Part shown: piece after piece, positions 39,565-48,387 of the stretch
How positions within the stretch are numbered: the stretch's first letter is position 1
Layout of the letters: each line of letters begins with the position of its first letter
From: an uncultured Oscillospiraceae bacterium
Lineage (GTDB): Bacteria > Bacillota > Clostridia > Oscillospirales > Oscillospiraceae
Reading direction: 5' to 3'
DNA length: 64,000 bases
Assembly: GCA_947625045.1 (NCBI GenBank)
Contig: CANQMW010000006.1
Location: 1 to 64,000, forward strand
Notes under the pieces: model-generated
The model's database searches: none
What the model saw: only the letters and a program-made list of their open reading frames with translations
Told to the model about the DNA's origin: nothing
Translations under genes and position numbers: made by a program

Positions 39565-40901
39565 ACGCGCTGATCATGTGGGGGCTGACCCTGTGGGTGC
39601 CCGTTTTGATGTGTGTGCTGAATATCAACGAGACGAAATTCAAAAAGAACATCGCCGTGGGCGTCACCTTTCCCCGGGCCGGCCGGGAGGACGCCGGGGT
39701 GCTGGGGCTGCTGCGGGGCTTCAAGCGGGAGCAGATATGCCTGTGCCTGGCCCTCATGGCGGTCGGTGTCCTGTGCATGGTGCTGACCTGGCCGGCGCTT
39801 CACTTTCTGGCGTACTTCCTGTGGATAGACTTAGTTATCGTGGCCCAGTTCGTCAGCTACGCCCGGTGGAACGGGAAGCTGAAGAAGCTCAAAAAGGAAC
39901 GGGGCTGGACGGTGCCCGCGGTGCGGGCCGCCAGCGTCACCGTCCCGGCGGTGCAGGCAAAGAGGCCTGGCCTGTGGTGGTTCATCGCGGCGGCCCTCAT
40001 CGCGGCGGTCCCGGCAGTACTGGACCGGACGCTGTGGTATGCCTACCTGCTGGACGCGGCTTTGGCTCTGGGTTGCTTTTTCGGCAGCCGGTATCTCTAT
40101 CGGAACCGGGCGGAGACGGTGGATGAAAACGGCGCGGTGACCCAGGCCCTGACCCGGGTGCGCCGCCGGGCCTGGGACCGGGTGTGGCTCCTGTGCGCCT
40201 GGATGATGGCGGTGGTCAGCCTCTGCATATGGGCGAGCACGAAGCTCTCCGCTGTTGGCGGCGGGGCGTTCATGGTACTCACCGTCGTCCTGGCCCTCGG
40301 GGTGTGCGCCGTGGCCATCGTGCTGGAATTCCGTGTCCGGCGGGTGCAGGAAAAGCTCACCGCCGCCAGCGGCGAGGGATTCTATGTGGACGAGGACGAC
40401 CGCTGGATATGGGGCCAGCTCTACTATGACCCCAACGACAGCCGGGTCATCGTCAACAACCGCACCGGCGCCAACTCCACGGTGAACGTGGCCCGGCCGG
40501 GCGGGAAGGTGTTCATGGCCTTCGCCCTGATACTGCTGTTCATTGCCATGCCGGTGATGGGCGTGTGCTTCGACAGCATGGGCGCCGGGCCCGAACCCCT
40601 GGCCGTGGAGGACGGGGCCCTGGTGGCGGCCAGCTGGGGCAAGGACTATGTTCTGCCCCTGGAGGACATAGAGAGCGCGGAGATCATCGATCAGCTTCCC
40701 AAGAACATGGTCCGGGTCATGGGAACCGGGCTGGACAGCCTTTTGAAGGGCCGGTTCAGGACCGAATGGGGCGACGCCACACTTTGCCTGGACCCCCGGA
40801 CGGGGCCCTGGCTGAAGGTGGCCACGGCGGACGGAAAGCTCTACCTCCTGGGCGGCGGAGAGTCCGATATAGTTGACATAATACAAGAAATAAAACAGTA
40901 A
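39561..40901 (+). CDS. Polytopic membrane protein, DUF5808-like with PH-like C-terminus
   Basis: A 446-residue protein with about seven or eight membrane helices. Around residue 275 a soluble insert contains Tyr-Val-Asp-Glu-Asp-Asp-Arg-Trp-Ile-Trp-Gly-Gln-Leu-Tyr-Tyr-Asp-Pro-Asn-Asp, the DUF5808-type motif. The last 110 residues look like a bacterial PH domain. Such proteins pair with YtrA-type GntR regulators and are thought to respond to envelope stress; that role is family-level inference. Translation is coupled to the regulator. Confidence 0.8.
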   Translation: MNALIMWGLTLWVPVLMCVLNINETKFKKNIAVGVTFPRAGREDAGVLGLLRGFKREQICLCLALMAVGVLCMVLTWPALHFLAYFLWIDLVIVAQFVSYARWNGKLKKLKKERGWTVPAVRAASVTVPAVQAKRPGLWWFIAAALIAAVPAVLDRTLWYAYLLDAALALGCFFGSRYLYRNRAETVDENGAVTQALTRVRRRAWDRVWLLCAWMMAVVSLCIWASTKLSAVGGGAFMVLTVVLALGVCAVAIVLEFRVRRVQEKLTAASGEGFYVDEDDRWIWGQLYYDPNDSRVIVNNRTGANSTVNVARPGGKVFMAFALILLFIAMPVMGVCFDSMGAGPEPLAVEDGALVAASWGKDYVLPLEDIESAEIIDQLPKNMVRVMGTGLDSLLKGRFRTEWGDATLCLDPRTGPWLKVATADGKLYLLGGGESDIVDIIQEIKQ

Positions 40902-40905
40902 AATT

Positions 40906-40928
40906 GCCTGCCGCAAAACGCGGCAGGC
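40906..40928. terminator. Bidirectional terminator
   Basis: A perfect 9-bp stem (40906-40914 with 40920-40928), 5-base loop, then TGTTTTTTT. It ends the GntR operon and faces the end of the anti-sigma gene. Confidence 0.9.
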
Positions 40929-40935
40929 TGTTTTT

Positions 40936-41811
40936 TTACTGCGGCAATGGCGCTTCGGACAGCTCTATCATGTCCCGCAGGGTGTCCAATGAGCCATGGG
41001 CGGCGGTGACGGGGGTGTTGCCGTCCCACCAGACCAGGCGCTTTTCGTTCTCATCGGTGGCGAAGGATATCTCCCTGTCGCCGTAGGTGACGCTGAAGAG
41101 GAACTCCCAGTCCCCCTGGGCGCCGCCGATCACCTCGCCGCCCTCCAAAAGGGCGGTGAAGGCGGGGATATCCTCCGCGGCGATGGTCCCCACGTCCCGC
41201 CGGGCCACGTCCATGACGGTCAGGGGCTCGGGCGCCGGCGTGGCGGTGGGGGAGGGGGCAGGCGTCGCCATGGCGGCCTCGGCGGTCATGGGCATGGCGG
41301 CGTCCTCCGCCATATCACTCTCGATGCTGGCGGCCTCCGGGACGTCCTCGGCCTCGCCGGTGCCCGCCACGGGGGCGTTGTCCGCCGCGCGCATCATGGC
41401 CGCCTCGGGGGCGGCGCCGTCGGTGGAGAGGCTCTTCTTATCCCGCAGGAACCAGAACGCCCCGCCGCCTATCACCAGCACAAGGCACGCCGCCGCGGCG
41501 AGGCCTGTCCAGCCACGCCTTTGCCGCCGTTTGGGCCGCTCCCGCTCCAGCTCCGGGCGCTGGACGTGGATGACTTTGGGCCGCTCTTCTTTATCCGCGG
41601 CGATGCGGTCCATGACGCCCCGGCTGAGCTCCGCCGGGGGCTCCGCCATGTCCTCCCGCAGGGAGACGGTCACAGCGGAAAAGGCGGAGAAGAGCTTTGC
41701 GCATTCAGGACAGGCGCGCACATGCTCCTTGAGCTCCCGCTCCTCCTTTGCCGTGAGGCCCTCGTCCAGAAGGCGGCTCATCAGCTCCTGATAGTATTCA
41801 TGGTCACGCAT
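40936..41811 (-). CDS. Anti-sigma factor with zinc-finger domain
   Basis: A 291-residue membrane protein. The N-terminal zinc-binding anti-sigma domain has His-Val-Arg-Ala-Cys-Pro-Glu-Cys near residues 29-36. One membrane helix lies at about 98-117 (Gly-Leu-Ala-Ala-Ala-Ala-Cys-Leu-Val-Leu-Val-Ile). The outer part has an Ala/Pro/Thr-rich linker and a C-terminal domain that may sense a signal. It starts 8 bases inside the end of the sigma gene, so it is the cognate inhibitor. The ATG at 41811 is preferred over longer frames. Confidence 0.88.
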   Translation of the reverse strand: MRDHEYYQELMSRLLDEGLTAKEERELKEHVRACPECAKLFSAFSAVTVSLREDMAEPPAELSRGVMDRIAADKEERPKVIHVQRPELERERPKRRQRRGWTGLAAAACLVLVIGGGAFWFLRDKKSLSTDGAAPEAAMMRAADNAPVAGTGEAEDVPEAASIESDMAEDAAMPMTAEAAMATPAPSPTATPAPEPLTVMDVARRDVGTIAAEDIPAFTALLEGGEVIGGAQGDWEFLFSVTYGDREISFATDENEKRLVWWDGNTPVTAAHGSLDTLRDMIELSEAPLPQ

Positions 41812-42418
41812 CCTCGCCGCCTCCTTTCCTCTCATCCTTGGACGGCTCCGGGGCAAAAATGTTCCCGTCCGCCATCAAATACGCCGCCAGCTTTCGCCGG
41901 GCCCGGAAGATGCGGCTCTTCACCGTGCCGGGCTCCAGGTCCAGGGCCTGGCCTATCTCGTCGTAGGAAAGGCCGCTCACGTCCCGCAGCACCAGCGCCT
42001 GGCGGAAGATGGGGTCCAGTTTGTCCAGCCCCTCCCGCACGGCCCGGCGCACCTCGCTGCGCTCCAGGGCGGTCTGGGGGTCGAAGCGGCTGTCGGGCAG
42101 GGGCATGTCCTCTTCATCCTCCCCGGTGAGGGAGGTCTCGTCGTACCGCCCCGCCCTGCGCAGCATGTCCAGGCACACGTTGCTGGTGAGCCGGTACAGC
42201 CACACGGAGAACTTGCTGTCCCCCCGGAACCTGCCCAGGGCCTTATAGGCCCGGAAGAACGCCTCCTGGGAGGCGTCCAGAGCGTCCTGGGCATTGCCCA
42301 GCATCCGTAAGGCCAGGTTATATACGCCCTTTTCGTTGGCTTTCACTAGCGCCTCAAAGGCCTGGCCGTCCCCGGCAAGGACCCTCTCGATGACGGCCCG
42401 CTCTTCCTCTCTCGTCAC
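41804..42418 (-). CDS. ECF RNA polymerase sigma factor (SigW-like)
   Basis: A 204-residue ECF sigma factor. Region 2: Ala-Leu-Asp-Ala-Ser-Gln-Glu-Ala-Phe-Phe-Arg-Ala-Tyr-Lys and Trp-Leu-Tyr-Arg-Leu-Thr-Ser-Asn-Val-Cys-Leu-Asp. Region 4: Val-Ser-Gly-Leu-Ser-Tyr-Asp-Glu-Ile-Gly-Gln-Ala-Leu and Gly-Thr-Val-Lys-Ser-Arg-Ile-Phe-Arg-Ala-Arg. It is paired with the membrane anti-sigma factor downstream, suggesting an envelope-stress circuit. It starts 6 bases after the dihydrouridine synthase gene, so they may share a transcript. Confidence 0.93.
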   Translation of the reverse strand: MTREEERAVIERVLAGDGQAFEALVKANEKGVYNLALRMLGNAQDALDASQEAFFRAYKALGRFRGDSKFSVWLYRLTSNVCLDMLRRAGRYDETSLTGEDEEDMPLPDSRFDPQTALERSEVRRAVREGLDKLDPIFRQALVLRDVSGLSYDEIGQALDLEPGTVKSRIFRARRKLAAYLMADGNIFAPEPSKDERKGGGEDA

Positions 42419-42424
42419 GGCGTC

Positions 42425-43393
42425 TCACCTCAGCTCTCTCTTGATCCGGGCGACGATGGCCCGGATGTCGTCCAGTGTGTTCACCTTCACGATCTCCCGC
42501 TTGGCGGGCCCGGACCAAGGCACGCCCCGCAGGTACCAGCACAATTGCTTCCGCGCCTCCAGACAGGCGATATGGGGGTCCTTCCAGGCGCAGGCCAGCT
42601 CGAATTGGGAAAGCGCCGTGTCCATCCGCTCCGCCAGGGGCGGCAGTTCCGGCTCCGGCTCCCCCGCCAGGGCGGCGTTGATGCGCTCAAATATCCAGGG
42701 GTCCCCGAAGGCGCCCCGGCCCACCATGCACATGTCCGCGCCGGTGCGCCTGAGGACCCGCGCGGCGGCCTCGCCGGAGAACACGTCCCCGTTGGCTATG
42801 ACCGGGATGGAAACCGCGGCCTTCACGTCCCGGATGATGTCCCAGTCGGCGACGCCGGAATACATCTGCACCCTCGTCCGGCCGTGGACGGTGATAGCGG
42901 CGGCCCCGGCGGCTTCGCAGACCTTCGCGAACTCCACCGCGTTCACGTTCCCGCCGTCCCAGCCCTTGCGGAACTTCACCGTCACGGGCCGGTCCACGGC
43001 CTTCACGCAGGCCTCCACGATGCGCCCGGCAAGGTCGGGGTCCTTCATGAGGGCGGAGCCGTCCCCGCCCTTCACGATCTTCCCAACGGGGCAGCCCATG
43101 TTGATGTCCAGGATGTCCGCCCCGGACAGCTCCAGGGCCATTTGGGCGGCCTCGGCCATGACAGAGGGGTCCGAGCCGAATATCTGGGCGGCCGTGGGCC
43201 CGTCTCCCGGCGGGCAGAAGAGCAGCTCCTTCGTCTTGGGGTCGTTGTACACCAGCCCCCGGCTGGATACCATCTCCGTGCAGGTCAGCGCCGCGCCGCG
43301 GGCACGGCAGATATGGCGGAAGGCGGCGTCCGTCACCCCCGCCATGGGGGCCAGCGCCGCGCGGCCCGGTATCTCCACCTGCCCTATCTTCAT
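42425..43393 (-). CDS. dusB: tRNA-dihydrouridine synthase
   Basis: An FMN enzyme reducing uridines in the tRNA D-loop. The 322-residue protein has Leu-Ala-Pro-Met-Ala-Gly-Val-Thr-Asp, Gln-Ile-Phe-Gly-Ser-Asp, Asp-Ile-Asn-Met-Gly-Cys-Pro with the catalytic Cys, His-Gly-Arg-Thr-Arg and Asn-Gly-Asp-Val-Phe-Ser in order. Length and motifs fit the DusB group. The gene symbol is by similarity to that subgroup. Confidence 0.93.
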   Translation of the reverse strand: MKIGQVEIPGRAALAPMAGVTDAAFRHICRARGAALTCTEMVSSRGLVYNDPKTKELLFCPPGDGPTAAQIFGSDPSVMAEAAQMALELSGADILDINMGCPVGKIVKGGDGSALMKDPDLAGRIVEACVKAVDRPVTVKFRKGWDGGNVNAVEFAKVCEAAGAAAITVHGRTRVQMYSGVADWDIIRDVKAAVSIPVIANGDVFSGEAAARVLRRTGADMCMVGRGAFGDPWIFERINAALAGEPEPELPPLAERMDTALSQFELACAWKDPHIACLEARKQLCWYLRGVPWSGPAKREIVKVNTLDDIRAIVARIKRELR

Positions 43394-43417
43394 CCGTTAC
43401 CTCCGGGGCAAAAAAGG

Positions 43418-43449
43418 CCCCGGCCCATTGTAGTATCAATGGGCCGGGG
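43418..43449 (-). terminator. Terminator of sigE
   Basis: A perfect 13-bp stem (43418-43430 with 43437-43449), 6-base loop, and TTTTT on the minus strand shortly after. It ends the spoIIGA-sigE transcript. Confidence 0.9.
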
Positions 43450-43462
43450 TGTCAAGCTGGGG

Positions 43463-44167
43463 TCAGAACTGGCGTATCAGCTCCCGCCGAAGGCGCAGGA
43501 TGATGCGCTTTTCCAGGCGGCTTATGTAGCTCTGGGATATGCCCAGAAGGTCCGCCACCTCCTTTTGGGTCAGCTCCTCGTAGCCCTCCAGGCCGAAGCG
43601 CATGAGGATGATGGACCGTTCCCGCTCGTCCAGCCTATCCACCGCCTCCATGAGAAGCTGCTTTTCCACGTCGTCCTCCAGAGGCTTGCTCACCTCCTCG
43701 CCGTCGGTGCCGAGGACGTCGGATAAAAGCAGCTCGTTGCCGTCCCAGTCGGTATTGAGGGGCTCGTCGATGGATATCTCCGTGCGGTGGGAGCTCTTCT
43801 TGCGCAGGAACATGAGTATCTCGTTTTCGATGCACCGGGAGGCGTAGGTGGCCAGCTTGATGCGCTTGGCCGGGTCGAAGGTGCCGATGGCCTTGATGAG
43901 GCCGATGGTGCCGATGGAGATCAGGTCCTCGATGTTCACGCCGGTGTTCTCGAACCGGCGGGCGATGTACACCACCAGGCGCAGATTGTGCTCGATAAGG
44001 CTCTGGCGGGCCTCCTGGTCCCCCGCCATGAGGGCGGCGATGGCGGCCTCTTCTTCGTCCTTTTCCAGGGGCGGGGGCAGCACGTCGCTGCCGCCGATAT
44101 AAAAAATGCGCGGCGTGGGCTGCAACTTCATTTGCAGCTGCATCAGAAGCAGGATGAGCTTATTCAT
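43463..44167 (-). CDS. sigE: Sporulation sigma factor SigE (pro-sigma-E)
   Basis: A 234-residue sigma-70 family protein for early mother-cell gene expression. The hydrophobic N-terminus (Met-Asn-Lys-Leu-Ile-Leu-Leu-Leu-Met) is the pro-sequence. Then Gly-Ser-Asp-Val-Leu-Pro-Pro-Pro-Leu, region 2 ([14 protein letters not shown]) and region 4 ([17 protein letters not shown]). AAGGAGG precedes ATG 44167, which is preferred over an upstream start. It is adjacent to its processing protease SpoIIGA. sigG, often next, is absent here. Confidence 0.96.
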   Translation of the reverse strand: MNKLILLLMQLQMKLQPTPRIFYIGGSDVLPPPLEKDEEEAAIAALMAGDQEARQSLIEHNLRLVVYIARRFENTGVNIEDLISIGTIGLIKAIGTFDPAKRIKLATYASRCIENEILMFLRKKSSHRTEISIDEPLNTDWDGNELLLSDVLGTDGEEVSKPLEDDVEKQLLMEAVDRLDERERSIILMRFGLEGYEELTQKEVADLLGISQSYISRLEKRIILRLRRELIRQF

Positions 44168-44180
44168 GGTGTGCCTCCTT

Positions 44181-44978
44181 TCAAAGCACCGCGTCGTAGG
44201 AACCATCTGTGCCGAGCCTGCCGGGGGATACGGCGGCCAGCAGATCCCGCCGCTCCCGGCCGTCCACCGTCACCCGGTCCGGCCGGAAGGCCAGCAGCAG
44301 CCCGCTTTTGCCATCCACCCCCGCGTAGGGGATGAGCCGGGCGCCGGGGATGTGCAGCGCCGCCTCCGCGGGGAGCGCGCGAAGATAGGCGGCGTCGGCG
44401 GGGGAGAAGAGCCCCCGCACTGCCTCCGCCTCCGCCACGAAGGCGGCGCAGCCGGTGATGGGATCTATGAGGCCGTTTCCCGTGTCCTCCAGGGCCCGCA
44501 GACGGACCGTCTTCCCCCGGCGCTCCACCGTCACCTGGCGCAGCCGCCGGGGGGCGGCCCGGCCGGCGCCCCGGTAGAGGAAGCTTATCCCCGCCCAGCA
44601 CACGGCGAAGGCCAGCGCCAGCACCCGCATGTCCAGATGCAGCGCGCTCCCGCCCCGGAACAGGCAGGCGGCATACACCGTCCCGCCGAAGAGGGCTGAA
44701 AGGCCCAGAAAGTACCCGTAGCACCGCCACAGCCGCCGCTCCCCGCCGAAGGCGGCCAGGGTCATGGCAAGGCCCAGCACCGGCCGCATGGCGGGGCAGA
44801 TGAGCCAGCCCAGCCCCGGCAGGAGCCCCAGGCAGTTCCACACCGCCCCCAGCGCCGCCCCGGCGAGAAACCGGCCTCTCCGATAGGGCAGGGCGCATAC
44901 CTTCGCCGTGCCCAGCAGCAGGAAGTAGTCCACCACCAGGTCCAAGAGAAACAGTTCGTCCAGATAGATGGTCTCCAT
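44181..44978 (-). CDS. spoIIGA: Sigma-E processing peptidase SpoIIGA
   Basis: A 265-residue protein with about five N-terminal membrane helices. The C-terminal aspartic-protease-like domain is marked by [12 protein letters not shown]. It cleaves pro-sigma-E when signalled by SpoIIR across the septum. It lies 13 bases before sigE. GC-rich with Arg/Ala bias, but length and order match the family. Together with sigE it shows that the host has an endospore programme. Confidence 0.92.
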   Translation of the reverse strand: METIYLDELFLLDLVVDYFLLLGTAKVCALPYRRGRFLAGAALGAVWNCLGLLPGLGWLICPAMRPVLGLAMTLAAFGGERRLWRCYGYFLGLSALFGGTVYAACLFRGGSALHLDMRVLALAFAVCWAGISFLYRGAGRAAPRRLRQVTVERRGKTVRLRALEDTGNGLIDPITGCAAFVAEAEAVRGLFSPADAAYLRALPAEAALHIPGARLIPYAGVDGKSGLLLAFRPDRVTVDGRERRDLLAAVSPGRLGTDGSYDAVL

Positions 44979-45072
44979 GGCTCAAGGGTAGCACGAGCCG
45001 GACGCGAAGCCGGTTGAAATCGCGAGGCGGATGTGGTAAAATTTAAGACTGGGAAAAAGGTGCGTTCTGTAG

Positions 45073-45101
45073 TTGAAAATGTAACCTTTGTCCCGTACAA
45101 T
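45073..45101 (+). promoter_or_regulatory. Promoter of the pyrH operon
   Basis: TTGAAA (45073-45078), 17 bases, TACAAT (45096-45101), 30 bases before pyrH. The region also separates it from divergent spoIIGA. Confidence 0.8.
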
Positions 45102-45131
45102 GGAAGAGATGATAAGAGGGGAGAGGGAAGC

Positions 45132-45845
45132 ATGGGAACACCTGTTTATAAGCGCGTGCTGCTGAAGCTCAGCGGCGAGGCCCTGGGCGGCGACAGCGGC
45201 CGGGGGCTGGATTTCGCCGTCATGGCCGAGGTGGCAAAGGCCATCAAAAGCTGTGTGGACGCCGGGGTGCAGATCGGCCTCGTTACCGGCGGCGGCAACT
45301 ACTGGCGGGGCGCCAAGGACGGGGGCGGCAGGATGGAGCGCTCCCGGGCCGACCAGATGGGCATGCTGGCCACCGTCATGAACTCTATCGCCCTGTCCGA
45401 AGTGCTGGAGCAGCAGGGCGTGCCCGCCCGGGTGATGACCATGATCGACATGGTGCGGGTGGCGGAGTCTTACTCCTACGGCCGGGCCATGCACCATCTG
45501 GAAAAGGGGCGGGTGGTCCTCTTTGCCGCGGGCAGCGGCAACCCCTATTTCACCACCGACTCTGCCGCGGCCCTGAAGGCCGCCGAGATCGGCGCGGACG
45601 CGCTTTTGATGGCGAAGCACGTCGACGGCGTGTATACCGCGGACCCGAAGACGGACCCTACCGCGAAGAAGCTGGATCGTGTCGGCTACGGGGAGATCCT
45701 GGCGAAGGACCTGAAGGTCATCGACGCGGCGGCCACCAGCCTTTTGCGGGACAACGCCATCCCCACCATGATCTTCGCCCTGGACCCGCCGGAGAACATC
45801 CTCCGGGTGGTCATGGGGGAGAAAATAGGCACTATCGTTGAATAA
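45132..45845 (+). CDS. pyrH: UMP kinase
   Basis: Phosphorylates UMP to UDP. The 237-residue amino-acid-kinase-fold protein has Leu-Lys-Leu-Ser-Gly-Glu-Ala-Leu-Gly-Gly, Val-Thr-Gly-Gly-Gly-Asn-Tyr-Trp-Arg-Gly, Asp-Gln-Met-Gly-Met-Leu-Ala-Thr and Thr-Thr-Asp-Ser-Ala-Ala-Ala-Leu-Lys-Ala. Start ATG 45132 is chosen over an upstream open frame because it begins Gly-Thr-Pro-Val-Tyr-Lys-Arg as relatives do and follows GAGAGGGAAG. First gene of a conserved cluster. Confidence 0.96.
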   Translation: MGTPVYKRVLLKLSGEALGGDSGRGLDFAVMAEVAKAIKSCVDAGVQIGLVTGGGNYWRGAKDGGGRMERSRADQMGMLATVMNSIALSEVLEQQGVPARVMTMIDMVRVAESYSYGRAMHHLEKGRVVLFAAGSGNPYFTTDSAAALKAAEIGADALLMAKHVDGVYTADPKTDPTAKKLDRVGYGEILAKDLKVIDAAATSLLRDNAIPTMIFALDPPENILRVVMGEKIGTIVE

Positions 45846-45879
45846 CGTTGAATCATTTTACAAAAGGAGGACCTGACCC

Positions 45880-46431
45880 ATGTCTGAGCTGAAAGAGTTT
45901 GAGGAGAAAATGAAGAAGGCCAAGGATTTCCTCTCCGGCCAGTTCGATTCCGTCCGGGCCGGGCGGGCCAACGCCGCGGTGCTGAACGGCATCACCGTGG
46001 ACTACTACGGCACCCCCACCCCCATCAACCAGGTGGCGGCCATCTCCACCCCCGACCCCCGCACGCTGGTCATCACTCCCTGGGATGGCTCCGTGCTGAA
46101 GGGCATCGAGAAGGCCATCCAAGCCTCGGAGCTGGGCATCAACCCCCAGAACGACGGCCGGGTCATCCGCCTTGCCTTCCCCCAGCTCACCGAGGAGCGG
46201 CGCAAGGAGCTGGCCAAGCAGGTGCGCAAGTACGGCGAGGAGGCCAAGGTGGCCGTGCGCAACATCCGCCGGGACGCCATGGATAAGATCAAGAAGCAGC
46301 AGAAGGCCGGCGACATCACCGAGGACGACCAGAAGGACCTGGAAAAGGACCTGCAGAAGCTGACCGACGACAACATCAAGGACATCGACAAGCTCACCGA
46401 CGCGAAGGAAAAAGAGCTGTTCGCCATATGA
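45880..46431 (+). CDS. frr: Ribosome recycling factor
   Basis: A 183-residue RRF that splits post-termination ribosomes with EF-G. The body shows Arg-Ala-Gly-Arg-Ala-Asn, Tyr-Tyr-Gly-Thr-Pro-Thr-Pro-Ile-Asn-Gln, Pro-Trp-Asp, Leu-Thr-Glu-Glu-Arg-Arg-Lys-Glu-Leu and Arg-Asn-Ile-Arg-Arg-Asp-Ala. AAAGGAGG precedes the ATG. The stop overlaps uppS. Confidence 0.97.
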   Translation: MSELKEFEEKMKKAKDFLSGQFDSVRAGRANAAVLNGITVDYYGTPTPINQVAAISTPDPRTLVITPWDGSVLKGIEKAIQASELGINPQNDGRVIRLAFPQLTEERRKELAKQVRKYGEEAKVAVRNIRRDAMDKIKKQQKAGDITEDDQKDLEKDLQKLTDDNIKDIDKLTDAKEKELFAI

Positions 46432-47192
46432 GCGTCCGGAACAAGACCGACCTGGCGGGAGAGTCCGAAAGACTCCCCCGCCATGAGCATATTCAAGAAT
46501 CCGAAAATCTCCCCCGCCATATCGCCGTTATCATGGACGGCAACGGCCGCTGGGCCAAAAAGCGGGGCCTGCCCCGGACGGCGGGCCACTCCGCCGGGGC
46601 GGACAGCTTCCGCCGGGCGGCCCGGTACTGCCAAAAGCTGGGGATAGAGTACCTGACGGTCTACGCCTTCTCTACGGAGAACTGGAAGCGGCCCGCCGAC
46701 GAGGTGGCGGGCATCATGGCCCTTTTGGAGAAATACCTGCGCCAGGCCCTGCGGGACCTGGAAAAGGAGCGGGTGCGCATCTGCATCTTCGGGGACCTCT
46801 CCCCCTTCGCGCCGGAGCTGCAAACGCTGTGCCGGGAGTGCATGGAGCGCTCGGCGGTGTACACGGGGGCGCAGGTGAACATCTGCCTCAACTACGGCGG
46901 CCGGGACGAGATAATTAGGGCGGCAAAGCGGTGGGCGGCGGACGGCTGCCCGGAGATAGACGAGGCGGGCTTTTCCGGCTACATGTGGGGCGGGGCTATC
47001 CCCGACCCGGACCTGCTCATCCGCCCCGGCGGGGAAAAGCGCATCTCCAACTTCCTTCTCTGGGAGATCGCCTACGCGGAGCTTTATTTCTCCGACGTGC
47101 TGTGGCCGGACTTCGACGAGAAGGAATTTGATAAGGCCATCGCCGCCTATCAACACAGAGAGCGCCGCTTCGGCGACGTGGGAAAAGGGTGA
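46428..47192 (+). CDS. uppS: Isoprenyl (undecaprenyl) diphosphate synthase
   Basis: Makes the lipid carrier for cell-wall synthesis. The 254-residue protein has Ile-Met-Asp-Gly-Asn-Gly-Arg-Trp-Ala, Thr-Val-Tyr-Ala-Phe-Ser-Thr-Glu-Asn-Trp, Asn-Tyr-Gly-Gly-Arg-Asp-Glu-Ile and Asp-Leu-Leu-Ile-Arg-Pro-Gly-Gly-Glu. There is an extra 25-residue polar N-terminus before the core. ATGA overlap with frr. The usual downstream gene cdsA is missing; dxr starts 5 bases later. Confidence 0.96.
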   Translation: MSVRNKTDLAGESERLPRHEHIQESENLPRHIAVIMDGNGRWAKKRGLPRTAGHSAGADSFRRAARYCQKLGIEYLTVYAFSTENWKRPADEVAGIMALLEKYLRQALRDLEKERVRICIFGDLSPFAPELQTLCRECMERSAVYTGAQVNICLNYGGRDEIIRAAKRWAADGCPEIDEAGFSGYMWGGAIPDPDLLIRPGGEKRISNFLLWEIAYAELYFSDVLWPDFDEKEFDKAIAAYQHRERRFGDVGKG

Positions 47193-47197
47193 ATGCC

Positions 47198-48334
47198 ATG
47201 GTGAAGTCCCTATCCGTGCTGGGTTCCACCGGGTCCATCGGGCGGCAGTCGCTGGAGGCGGCGGCCCGGCTGGGCCTGCGGGTGGAGGCCTTGACGGCCC
47301 AAAAGAGCATAGAACTGCTGGAACAGCAGATACGCCGCTTTAAGCCCTCCTACGCGGCGGTATATGACCCTGACGCGGCCAAAAAGCTGCGCATCGCCGT
47401 AAAGGACCTGGATATAGAGATAGGCGAGGGGATGGAGGGCCTGCGCCACGCCGCCGCGGCGGTGGACGCGGACGCGGTGGTGACGGCGGTGTCCGGCTCC
47501 GTGGGGCTGAGGCCCACCCTGGACGCCATCGACGCGAAAAAGCGCATATGTCTCGCCAACAAGGAGACCCTGGTCTGCGCCGGGAGCATCGTGATGCGTG
47601 CCGCGGCGGAAAAGGGCGCCGAAATAGTCCCCGTGGATTCGGAGCACGCCGCCATCTTCCAGTGCCTGGAGGGCCGGCGGGAGCAGTTATATAAGATACT
47701 GCTCACCGGCTCCGGCGGCCCCTTCCGGGGCTGGACGCGGGACGAGACCGCCTCCGTCACGCCGGAGCAGGCGGTGCGGCACCCCAACTGGCACATGGGA
47801 GCCAAGATATCCGTGGACAGCGCCACCATGATGAACAAGGGCCTGGAATTCATCGAGGCCATGCACCTGTTCGCGGTGGACCCGGACCACATCCAGGTGG
47901 TGGTCCACCCCCAGAGCGTCATCCACTCCATGGTGGAGCTCCTGGACGGCACGGTGCTGGCCCAGCTGGCGGTGCCGGACATGGGTCTGCCCATCCAGTA
48001 CGCCATGACCTGGCCGGACCGGGCGCCTTCCCCCTATGAGCGGCTGGACTTCTGGCAGATGAAGGACATGACCTTTGAATCGCCGGACCTTCAAAAGACC
48101 CCGTGCCTGGGCCTCGCCATGGACTGCGCCCGGCGGGGCGGCACCGCGCCGGCGGCCATGAGCGCCGCCAACGAGGCGGCGGTGGCCCTGTTCCTGGCGG
48201 GGAAGATCGGCTTCAACGATATCTACGACCGGGTGGCGGACGCGGTGGAGCGCACGGCGTTCATAGCCGAGCCCACCCTGGACGACATCCTGGCCGCCGA
48301 CGGAGAGGCCCGGCGGCTGGTATACGAAAGATAA
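47198..48334 (+). CDS. dxr: 1-deoxy-D-xylulose-5-phosphate reductoisomerase
   Basis: Second step of the MEP isoprenoid pathway. The 378-residue protein has Leu-Gly-Ser-Thr-Gly-Ser-Ile-Gly-Arg-Gln for NADPH, Ala-Asn-Lys-Glu-Thr-Leu-Val, Val-Asp-Ser-Glu-His-Ala-Ala-Ile-Phe-Gln, and the catalytic loop Gly-Ala-Lys-Ile-Ser-Val-Asp-Ser-Ala-Thr-Met-Met-Asn-Lys. A GTG at 47189 overlapping the uppS stop is an alternative start; ATG 47198 is preferred for its spacing from AAGGGTG. Confidence 0.96.
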   Translation: MVKSLSVLGSTGSIGRQSLEAAARLGLRVEALTAQKSIELLEQQIRRFKPSYAAVYDPDAAKKLRIAVKDLDIEIGEGMEGLRHAAAAVDADAVVTAVSGSVGLRPTLDAIDAKKRICLANKETLVCAGSIVMRAAAEKGAEIVPVDSEHAAIFQCLEGRREQLYKILLTGSGGPFRGWTRDETASVTPEQAVRHPNWHMGAKISVDSATMMNKGLEFIEAMHLFAVDPDHIQVVVHPQSVIHSMVELLDGTVLAQLAVPDMGLPIQYAMTWPDRAPSPYERLDFWQMKDMTFESPDLQKTPCLGLAMDCARRGGTAPAAMSAANEAAVALFLAGKIGFNDIYDRVADAVERTAFIAEPTLDDILAADGEARRLVYER

Positions 48335-48387
48335 AACGGTCCTGTTTAGCATAAGCTATTTCCAGCAAAGCATGAGAAGGAAAGCGA

